DNA from: Candidatus Sumerlaeota bacterium
GTDB lineage: Bacteria > Sumerlaeota > Sumerlaeia > SLMS01
Direction of reading: 5' to 3'
Length of the DNA stretch: 12,464 bases
Assembly (NCBI GenBank): GCA_020850785.1
Contig: JADZDZ010000207.1
Coordinates: 1-12,464 of the forward strand
The notes under the pieces are model-generated. The model searched no databases and was not told the origin of the DNA. It saw nothing but the letters and a program-made list of their open reading frames with translations. The position numbers and the translations under genes are program-made. Below are positions 7,055 through 12,464 of the stretch, one piece after another. Position 1 is the first letter of the stretch; every line of letters begins with the position of its first letter.

Positions 7055-8104
7055 TCAGGTTACGTCGCTCACCGTTGGGTGCATGAAGTGTTCGTCGTCC
7101 GCGAGCAGGCGGATCGCGTTACTCAGAATCCACAATCGCCGGTCGAGATAAACCTCCACGCGATACGCACCGGGCCCCGCACAGGGGAAGGTCATGTCCT
7201 GCGCCGTGGTCCACGAGAACGGCTGGCCGTTGCAGCGCAGCACGACCTCCGCGAACAGCGGCAGCTTGATGTGAAAACGCCCTTCGGGATCGTAGGGTGC
7301 GTCCTCGCCCATCTGGCGTTTCCGCCCGCGCTTCGGCGCAAAGTAGAACTGGAACTTGCTTTCCGGCCCCAGGGAGCGATTCACCGCGAAGGAGCGCCCC
7401 TCGCGCAGTGCGGACCAAATCATGTCCCGCGCGCGCAGCGCCACCGACGGGAGTTCCGGCGTCTGCACACACGTTGCGATGGTTTGGAATGCGTAGGCGT
7501 AGGGAAAGAGCACCTTCCAGTCGAACAGTGGCTGCTTTCGTTGATGCACGTTCAAGCCGCCGACCATCGGCATGCGGCGTTTCTCAAGCTGGCGATCCCA
7601 TTTCCGCAGCACCGTGCGCGACGGACCGATGATCATTTTTTCCGCGCGCGCCACGTCCAGCGGCAACGTGCGCGCCGACGTGCGCGTAAGGAATTCGTCC
7701 ACGAAGGACCACGCCTCGATCATGTCCGCATCATCCAGCGGCGTGGGCGGAACGGAGCAGCGCTCGTTCTGCTGGTGGGTTGCGACAACCACGCCGACCT
7801 GCCGGTGCACTTCCGCAAGGGCGGAGGAAAGGTTCGCCTGCACCCCGACGTCCTCGCGTGTTTCAAAGGCCAGCGCGTGGCCGTCGGGCGCGGAGATTTC
7901 CTCCCCGCACAGCACCAGCACGCCGTCGTGCCAGCCTTCCTCCCCGCGGACGCCGTAGCCGCGCGTCCCGTGATCCGTCAACAGGACGAAATCAACGCCT
8001 GATTGGCGCGCGGCACCGACGATTTCATGAAGCGAACCGCAACCGTCGCTTTGGTCGGAATGGATGTGGATCGCGCCCACATATGTGCGGTGTGTGCTTC
8101 CCAT
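7055..8104 (-). CDS. PHP-domain metal-dependent hydrolase-like protein
   Basis: A 349-residue protein whose first 190 residues form a PHP fold. Metal-site motifs are His13/His15 in GAIHIHSDQSDG, Asp44/His45 in LLTDHGTRG, Glu69 in CGEEIS, His110 in VVATHQQNE, and GGLNVH (182-187). The last motif has Asn185 where PHP proteins normally have Asp (GxSDAH). The IEAW segment (129-132) is also typical. After about residue 215 comes a region leading to a beta-rich C-terminal domain ending in GAYRVEVYLDRRLWILSNAI (312-331), as seen in many stand-alone PHP proteins annotated as phosphoesterases. The substrate cannot be inferred; PHP proteins include histidinol phosphatase, polymerase-associated and nucleoside-phosphate phosphatases. 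The ATG at 8104 begins just before the first metal motif; no clear ribosome binding site is seen. It is convergent with pyrG and divergent from the membrane-protein operon. Confidence 0.85.
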   Translation of the reverse strand: MGSTHRTYVGAIHIHSDQSDGCGSLHEIVGAARQSGVDFVLLTDHGTRGYGVRGEEGWHDGVLVLCGEEISAPDGHALAFETREDVGVQANLSSALAEVHRQVGVVVATHQQNERCSVPPTPLDDADMIEAWSFVDEFLTRTSARTLPLDVARAEKMIIGPSRTVLRKWDRQLEKRRMPMVGGLNVHQRKQPLFDWKVLFPYAYAFQTIATCVQTPELPSVALRARDMIWSALREGRSFAVNRSLGPESKFQFYFAPKRGRKRQMGEDAPYDPEGRFHIKLPLFAEVVLRCNGQPFSWTTAQDMTFPCAGPGAYRVEVYLDRRLWILSNAIRLLADDEHFMHPTVSDVT

Positions 8105-8191
8105 TTTGCGTTTTTCTAAATGCGCTCAAAAGCGGGAAACAATCGCAACTTTCGCCCGGCAACGAAATCAGGGGAACCTGTAAGGGCTGTG

Positions 8192-8236
8192 TTGACATCC
8201 CCATGGGAAAATACTGATTCTGGCCTGTATTCCCAT
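8192..8236 (+). promoter_or_regulatory. Candidate promoter with overlapping dyad upstream of the FHA/gpsA operon
   Basis: TTGACA at 8192-8197 is a perfect -35. The -10 is poor (GATTCT at 8216-8221 after 18 bases). The region is overlaid by an imperfect inverted repeat: ATGGGAAAATAC (8203-8214) against GTATTCCCAT (8227-8236), ten pairs with a two-base bulge and a 12-base loop. A dyad in this position could be an operator. It lies 19 bases before the ATG at 8255. Confidence 0.35.
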
Positions 8237-8254
8237 CGGCGGGTGCCATCAATC

Positions 8255-8857
8255 ATGGCCGTACAAAAAGTTACCAACGACAGTCAGGGTTTCCGCAGCG
8301 GAGTGAAGAAGCTGTGGCGTGCCATCACCATCGTCGTCCCCATCGTGATCCTGATCGTGGCGATCTACATGATTGCCGGTGGCGGTGATCCGCGGCGGAA
8401 GTTGAAGACGCCGCCGGAAACACTCAACGCCTACACGCAGTTCATCCGGTCATATATTGGGCCGATGGCGGTTCAGCCTGACCGCATGGCTGTGGGCCAG
8501 TTTCTCGAATTCTTTGATGACGATTCCCGCCGGTTTTTTGACAAGAACTACGAGACTCTGGCGCGCGAGCGTTTTCAGTTCGAGCCGGAGCAATTCAAGA
8601 ACCTGAGCACCGATTCAAAGCGCGCGGAAGCAATGCTGAACCTTGCGGCCCGCGAGCCCCTGAGCGGCTTTGGCGCGATCAAGACTTCCCGCAATCCGAA
8701 GCCCGATCAGGTTGAAATCGTCGTTGATACGCGCACCGACAAGCCTGTAACTGTCATGCTTGAAAAGCGCGGAAGCATCTATTTCATCAAGGATTTCGCC
8801 GGGCTGAAGCCTGCGCTGGAGAAGGAACTCTCCGCAGTGGAAACCCCGAACAAATAA
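8255..8857 (+). CDS. Single-pass membrane protein of unknown function
   Basis: A 200-residue protein. A basic N-terminus (SGVKKLWR) precedes one hydrophobic segment (AITIVVPIVILIVAIYMI, 23-40), followed by GGGDPRRKLK and a soluble C-terminal domain. The rest (55-190) has the look of a small alpha+beta domain: helix LNAYTQFIRSYIGP, then FLEFFDDDSRRFFDKNYE, then strands EIVVDTRT and VTVMLEKRGSIYFIKDF. This is reminiscent of NTF2-like (SnoaL/DUF4878-type) domains, but that is inference. The second in-frame ATG (8255) is preferred; an upstream ATG at 8120 would add 45 poorly hydrophobic residues and overlap the presumed promoter. The gene is 15 bases before the FHA-GAF gene and is the first gene of the probable operon with gpsA. 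It may be a membrane partner of the FHA protein; no direct evidence. Confidence 0.8.
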   Translation: MAVQKVTNDSQGFRSGVKKLWRAITIVVPIVILIVAIYMIAGGGDPRRKLKTPPETLNAYTQFIRSYIGPMAVQPDRMAVGQFLEFFDDDSRRFFDKNYETLARERFQFEPEQFKNLSTDSKRAEAMLNLAAREPLSGFGAIKTSRNPKPDQVEIVVDTRTDKPVTVMLEKRGSIYFIKDFAGLKPALEKELSAVETPNK

Positions 8858-8858
8858 C

Positions 8859-8862
8859 AGGA
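8859..8862 (+). promoter_or_regulatory. Ribosome binding site of the FHA-GAF gene
   Basis: AGGA starts 2 bases after the stop of the preceding gene and 10 bases before the ATG at 8873. It supports translation within one operon. Confidence 0.45.
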
Positions 8863-8872
8863 CACAATCACC

Positions 8873-9862
8873 ATGGCCGCCAGCCTGCTCGTCGACGGAA
8901 CCGGAAACTGGGTCATCAACTACCAACTGAAGAAGGATCGCGAAAACCGCCTCGGCCGCACCGCCGACAACGACGTCGCGATTCCCGGCACGCAAATTTC
9001 CTCCCGCCATGCGGTCATCTATTACAGCGCCGGCAAGTGGGTGCTTCGCGACGAAAGCAAGAACGGCACGTACGTCAATGACCAGCGCGTGACCGGCGAA
9101 CACCTGCTGAACACCGGCGATGCGATTCGCATCGGCAAGACCATCGTTCAATTCCGCGATCCCGAACAGGAATTGGAGGATGATCAGCACGGCCTCACAA
9201 TTTGGGGCGCGACCGCGCACAAGTTCCACATGCAGAGCGAGCAACTGAAGGAGAACATTCGCGAGGCGTCCGCGAAAGGTTCCTCCGTCATCGAACTGCC
9301 CGAAGCGATCGTCGAATACAAGACGGAGCCGGGCCGTCAGGCCATCAAGGTCGGCAGCGATACGCCGGAGGACAAACTTTGGGTTGCGGAGAAGCTTTCC
9401 GAGTTGCTCGGCGACCTCGCCACGAAGGCGAACATTGACAAGATTGAAACCTTCGATTTTCTCCTGGAGCGCATCAAGGGGATGATCTCTGCGGAAAATG
9501 GCTTCCTGATGATCATCAATCAGGGGAGCAACAGTTGGGAGATTCGCTCCTGGGCTGGCAGTGTGGAGCAGTGGAGTTCCTACGAGAAGGAACACCCGAT
9601 CCCCCTTTCCGTCGCGAACAAGAGCTTCATGGAGAAGATCACCATCGCGCTGTCGCCCGATGCGCCGCCCCCGCAGGCCGACGGCGTCAGCTTGCTGCAT
9701 TTGCAGGTGAAGAGCTACATCTGCGTTCCGTTGCTTAAGGATGGTCAGGCGTGGGGCGTGGTGTATTTCGACAATCGCCTCGGCACGGCGCCCTTCGCGC
9801 GCAAGCATGTCCAGCTTCTGGAGCGCGCGGCCCCGTTCATCCTGCAGATCGAATTCCAGTAA
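8873..9862 (+). CDS. FHA domain protein with C-terminal GAF domain
   Basis: A 329-residue cytoplasmic signalling protein. The N-terminal FHA domain (about 5-97) has the phosphothreonine-binding residues in place: Gly28-Arg29 (LGRTADND), Ser44-Arg45-His46 (ISSRHAVI) and Asn64-Gly65-Thr66 (KNGTYVN). A linker with charged helices (98-190) follows, then a GAF domain (about 190-327). The GAF ends in the typical SYICVPLLKDGQAWGVVYFDN (281-301) and a final helix. No output domain (kinase, cyclase, DNA-binding) follows, so it probably acts by binding a phosphorylated partner, with the GAF domain sensing a small molecule or mediating dimerisation. FHA-GAF proteins are known in bacteria that use Ser/Thr kinases, but no kinase lies in the window. 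It is 15 bases after the membrane-protein gene and 5 bases before the gpsA start, so an operon is very likely. Confidence 0.9.
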   Translation: MAASLLVDGTGNWVINYQLKKDRENRLGRTADNDVAIPGTQISSRHAVIYYSAGKWVLRDESKNGTYVNDQRVTGEHLLNTGDAIRIGKTIVQFRDPEQELEDDQHGLTIWGATAHKFHMQSEQLKENIREASAKGSSVIELPEAIVEYKTEPGRQAIKVGSDTPEDKLWVAEKLSELLGDLATKANIDKIETFDFLLERIKGMISAENGFLMIINQGSNSWEIRSWAGSVEQWSSYEKEHPIPLSVANKSFMEKITIALSPDAPPPQADGVSLLHLQVKSYICVPLLKDGQAWGVVYFDNRLGTAPFARKHVQLLERAAPFILQIEFQ

Positions 9863-9867
9863 CACGC

Positions 9868-10872
9868 TTGGCAGCCGTCGCGCGCGAAAAGGCCGTCATC
9901 GCCGTGCTCGGCGCGGGCTCCTGGGGGAGTACCCTCGCGGCGCTGCTCCATGGTAACGGCCACGAGGTACGTCTGTGGGATCATTCCGCAGAGCAGCTCC
10001 GCAAATTGAACGAGGCGGGCCATCCCCCCGGCGTTCCCGAACTGAAGCTCCCTCCCATTCGCCTTTCCCACGACCTTGCGGAAGCGTTGCGCGGGGTGGA
10101 TGCGGCTGTGTTCGTCGTCCCTGCTCAGGCCTACGCGGATGTCTGCGAACGGATTCGCGCGCTTCAACTCACGCCGCCGCTGTGCATCATTGCCAGCAAG
10201 GGGATTGATCTGCACACGCTGCGTCCGCTCTCTGACATTCTGGAGGAGGAGCTCAAGCCGCGCATGATCGCCGTCGTCAGCGGACCCTGCATCGCGCGCG
10301 AAGTTGCCCAGGGCGTGCCCACCTCCGTTGTGGCTGCCTGCGGCGATGGCGCCGTGGCGACAAGGGTTCAGGGATGGTTCAATTCCCCCAGCTTCCGCGT
10401 TTACAAGCAGGATGACCTCGCGGGCGTTGAGTATGCGGGTGCGTACAAGAACGTGATCGCGATCGCCGCAGGAATTTGCGACGGCCTTGGCTTCGGCGCG
10501 AATTCGAAGTCAGCCCTCCTTACGCGTGGGCTTGCGGAAATGCGGCGCTTCGTCAGCGCGATGGGTGCGAATGACATGACGGTAGTGGGCCTCGCGGGCC
10601 TCGGCGACCTTTGCGTCACGTGTTTTTCCCCGCACTCGCGCAATCGCCGCTTCGGTGAGGCGCTTGGCAGGGGGCGGAGCGCGTCGGAAATCATCGCGGA
10701 GATCGGCGAGATCGTGGAGGGTGTCCCCACCGCCCACGCCATTTGCAAAATCGCCGATGAGAAGGGAATCAGCACCCCCATCGCGAAAGCGGTGGCAGCC
10801 GTCATTGACGGCGAATGTTCGCCAACGGATGTCGTCGCGCGTTTGATGAGCAGGGAACTGACGAGCGAATAG
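9868..10872 (+). CDS. gpsA: Glycerol-3-phosphate dehydrogenase [NAD(P)+]
   Basis: GpsA reduces dihydroxyacetone phosphate to sn-glycerol-3-phosphate, the backbone for phospholipids, in the cytoplasm. From the proposed TTG start the protein has 334 residues (E. coli 339). The Rossmann fold begins with VIAVLGAGSWGSTLA (10-24), containing GxGxxG. IIASKGID holds Lys111 (107-114), SGPCIAREVAQG corresponds to the SGPxxAxEV motif, YKNVIAIAAGICDGLGFGAN (193-211) holds the catalytic Lys194, and GLGDLCVTCFSPHSRNRRFG (244-263) is the substrate-binding region. The start is unusual. The only in-frame ATG upstream (9751) lies 112 bases inside the FHA gene and adds 39 unrelated residues. The TTG at 9868, 5 bases after the FHA stop, gives the family N-terminus, though without a clear ribosome binding site, so coupling to FHA-GAF translation is plausible. 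It converges with the ABC ATPase, 15 bases between. Confidence 0.95.
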   Translation: MAAVAREKAVIAVLGAGSWGSTLAALLHGNGHEVRLWDHSAEQLRKLNEAGHPPGVPELKLPPIRLSHDLAEALRGVDAAVFVVPAQAYADVCERIRALQLTPPLCIIASKGIDLHTLRPLSDILEEELKPRMIAVVSGPCIAREVAQGVPTSVVAACGDGAVATRVQGWFNSPSFRVYKQDDLAGVEYAGAYKNVIAIAAGICDGLGFGANSKSALLTRGLAEMRRFVSAMGANDMTVVGLAGLGDLCVTCFSPHSRNRRFGEALGRGRSASEIIAEIGEIVEGVPTAHAICKIADEKGISTPIAKAVAAVIDGECSPTDVVARLMSRELTSE

Positions 10873-10887
10873 CGGGCTGGCGGGGGC

Positions 10888-11592
10888 CTACGCGGCGCCG
10901 CTGCTCTTCTTCTTCACGATTTCCAGATTGTTTACAACGCCATCCTTGATGTGAACAATCTTGTGGGCGTGTTCGGCGATGTCGCGCTCGTGCGTGACGA
11001 GGATGATGGTGCGCCCCTGGTCGCTAAGCTGTTGAAACAGCGCCATGATTTCCTCGCCGGTTTTTGAGTCGAGGTTGCCCGTTGGTTCGTCCGCCAGCAG
11101 GATCGCGGGGTCATTCACGAGCGCGCGCGCGATGGCAACGCGCTGGCGCTGGCCACCGCTCAGTTCGTTCGGCAGGTGATGGCCGCGTTCGTTCAATCCC
11201 ACCGCTTCGATCTGATTCTTCGCGCGCTTGCGCCGTTCCGCCGTGCCGATCCCTGCGTAAATCATCGGCAGTTCCACGTTCTGCTGCACCGTCATGATCG
11301 GCAGCAGATTGAAGCTTTGGAACACGAAGCCAATTTCCTTGTTTCGCGTGAAGGAAAGTTCGTCATCGTTCAGTGATTCGATGGCGCGCCCGCGCAGTTC
11401 ATAGCTTCCCTGCGTGGGGCGATCAAGGCATCCGAGAATGTGCATCAGCGTGCTCTTGCCGCTGCCGGACGGGCCCATGATCGCGACGTAATCCCCCTCG
11501 TTGATCTCCATGTCGAGGCCACGAAGCGCGCGCACTTCAAATTCACCCATCAGGTAACTTTTCTGGACGCCGCTCAGGCGAATGATCGTCAT
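10888..11592 (-). CDS. ABC transporter ATP-binding protein, MacB/LolD type
   Basis: A 234-residue ATPase subunit with all motifs intact: Walker A GPSGSGKST (40-48), Q-loop Gln92 (VFQSFNLLP), signature LSGGQRQRVAIARAL (144-158), Walker B AILLADEPTGNLD (163-175) and switch His201 (VTHERD). The FQSFNLLP and ADEPTGNLD wording is typical of the MacB/LolD/FtsE-like (type VII ABC) group, whose permeases act in lipoprotein release, macrolide or toxin export, or mechanotransmission. The start ATG is only 3 bases after the adaptor stop codon, so the two are translationally coupled. The gene ends 15 bases from gpsA on the opposite strand. No permease follows; in many such operons the order is adaptor, ATPase, permease, so the permease must be elsewhere. 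Substrate unknown. Confidence 0.95.
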   Translation of the reverse strand: MTIIRLSGVQKSYLMGEFEVRALRGLDMEINEGDYVAIMGPSGSGKSTLMHILGCLDRPTQGSYELRGRAIESLNDDELSFTRNKEIGFVFQSFNLLPIMTVQQNVELPMIYAGIGTAERRKRAKNQIEAVGLNERGHHLPNELSGGQRQRVAIARALVNDPAILLADEPTGNLDSKTGEEIMALFQQLSDQGRTIILVTHERDIAEHAHKIVHIKDGVVNNLEIVKKKSSGAA

Positions 11593-11595
11593 CGG

Positions 11596-12464
11596 TTATT
11601 GCGTCGCCGGTGTCGCTGCGGGAGTCGCCGCAGGTGCAGGTGCCGCCTCGGCGGGTTTCGCGGCGGAATCGCCCGTGGCGGGAGCCTGAGCCTGATGGCC
11701 GCCCGCACCCGCTGCGCCTTGCTGTCCGCGACGACGGCGGCTTTCACCACCGGCGCCCATGCCGGACGCGTCGCCGCCTCCGCGCTGGAAATTCCCTTCG
11801 CCTGCCTGACTGTGGCCGCCCTCCTGCTGCATGCCCGCGCCGTTGCCTCCGCCCATCCCACGACGACGACCTTCGCCACGACTGCCCTGCTGCGCAGCCT
11901 GCTCTGCGGAAGCCTTGCGGGCCTTTTCCTCCGTGGCCGCGTCCAACTGGCGTCGCACGCGCCTCAACGCTTCGAAGCCCTGTTCGCGCGCTTCAGCAAG
12001 TTCCAGATTCGGATTCCGCAGGTACACTTTTTCCCCCGCCTTCAGCGCACCTTCCACCACTGCGGTCGATTCGTTGACGTCGAGAACCTTCACGGGAACG
12101 AAATCGGATCCCATGGCTGCGCGATAGACGCCAACTTCCTCACCCTTCATCGTCAGACTTTCCAGCGGCACCTTCAGGGCGCTTTCCCGGTTTGCCACCT
12201 GAATGCGGACGCTTGCCGTCATGCCTTGAAAGAAGAACGGCTCGTTGTCATTCAGCATGATATTGACTTCAAATTCGCGGGGACCCTGACTGGCATTTGA
12301 ACTGGGGCCACGCCGTGACATTTGCGAATTGTCGATGGGGACGATCGACTTGCGGTTCACCGTGCCGGAAAAAACGCGATCGGGAACCGCATCGAGATAA
12401 ATCGAAACCGGCTGCCCCTGCTCCACGAGGGCAATGTCCAGTTCGTTCACCGGCACCACCGCGA
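11596..12464 (-). CDS. HlyD/MacA-type periplasmic adaptor, N-terminus cut by window edge
   Basis: An open frame of 289 codons without an N-terminus; it runs off the right edge, so the GTG at 12459 is not a start. Using that codon as residue 1, the visible part begins VPVNELDIALVEQGQPVSIY, a typical beta-barrel region of membrane-fusion proteins. SGTVNRKSIVPID (31-43) and GMTASVRIQVANRESALKVP (79-98) follow, then a membrane-proximal beta domain to about 148. A charged helical stretch (150-190) leads to a low-complexity tail from about 192 to the end, rich in Gly, Arg, Gln, Ala and Pro (RGEGRRRGMGGG, ESRRRRGQQG, PAPAATPAATPATQ). Adaptors normally end soon after the beta domain, so this roughly 95-residue tail is odd. 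It bridges an inner-membrane ABC permease to an outer-membrane channel in the periplasm. The gene is followed 3 bases later by the ATPase, forming a transporter operon. Confidence 0.88.
   Translation of the reverse strand, partial: AVVPVNELDIALVEQGQPVSIYLDAVPDRVFSGTVNRKSIVPIDNSQMSRRGPSSNASQGPREFEVNIMLNDNEPFFFQGMTASVRIQVANRESALKVPLESLTMKGEEVGVYRAAMGSDFVPVKVLDVNESTAVVEGALKAGEKVYLRNPNLELAEAREQGFEALRRVRRQLDAATEEKARKASAEQAAQQGSRGEGRRRGMGGGNGAGMQQEGGHSQAGEGNFQRGGGDASGMGAGGESRRRRGQQGAAGAGGHQAQAPATGDSAAKPAEAAPAPAATPAATPATQ

Noticed and set aside
6977..8002. 341-codon open frame antisense to the PHP gene
   Set aside because: The His/Arg-rich translation has no family resemblance. The opposite strand encodes clear PHP metal motifs.
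8615..9865. 416-codon open frame antisense to the membrane protein and FHA-GAF genes
   Set aside because: It spans two genes on the other strand, one with intact FHA and GAF motifs. It is a composition artefact.

Overview
The window looks like a piece of chromosome from a diderm, GC-rich bacterium that makes menaquinone by the futalosine route. The reasons are a mqnA-type gene, a periplasmic adaptor with its ABC ATPase (which implies an outer membrane), and strong use of G/C-ending codons in the housekeeping genes. I cannot name the phylum from sequence alone. The window holds eleven protein genes and no RNA genes, mobile elements or CRISPR arrays that I can see.

Left part (1-1193, minus strand): a large secreted protein that runs off the left edge, preceded by a 73-residue secreted six-cysteine peptide. 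Both are visibly richer in A+T and in ATA codons than the rest, and neither resembles a family I can name. Next come mqnA (minus strand) and, divergently, a Na/Pi-cotransporter-family protein with a C-terminal PhoU-like domain. The latter ends at a textbook intrinsic terminator (4018-4053).

Middle part (4282-8104): a secreted, mostly helical protein of unknown function is followed on the same strand by pyrG (CTP synthase). A PHP-domain metallohydrolase-like gene lies convergent to pyrG with only 19 bases between the stops.

Right part (8255-12464): three tightly packed plus-strand genes form a probable operon: a 200-residue single-pass membrane protein, an FHA-GAF protein, and gpsA (glycerol-3-phosphate dehydrogenase), which apparently starts at TTG. 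Convergent to it on the minus strand are a MacB/LolD-type ABC ATPase and, 3 bases upstream of it, a HlyD/MacA-type adaptor. The adaptor is cut by the right edge and carries an unusual low-complexity Gly/Arg/Ala tail of about 95 residues. No permease for this transporter lies downstream of the ATPase, so it must be upstream (outside the window) or elsewhere.

Most of the window is ordinary metabolism (menaquinone, CTP, phospholipid precursor) plus transport. The least explained parts are the secreted pair at the left edge, the secreted 341-residue protein, the degenerate Na/Pi motifs and the adaptor tail.
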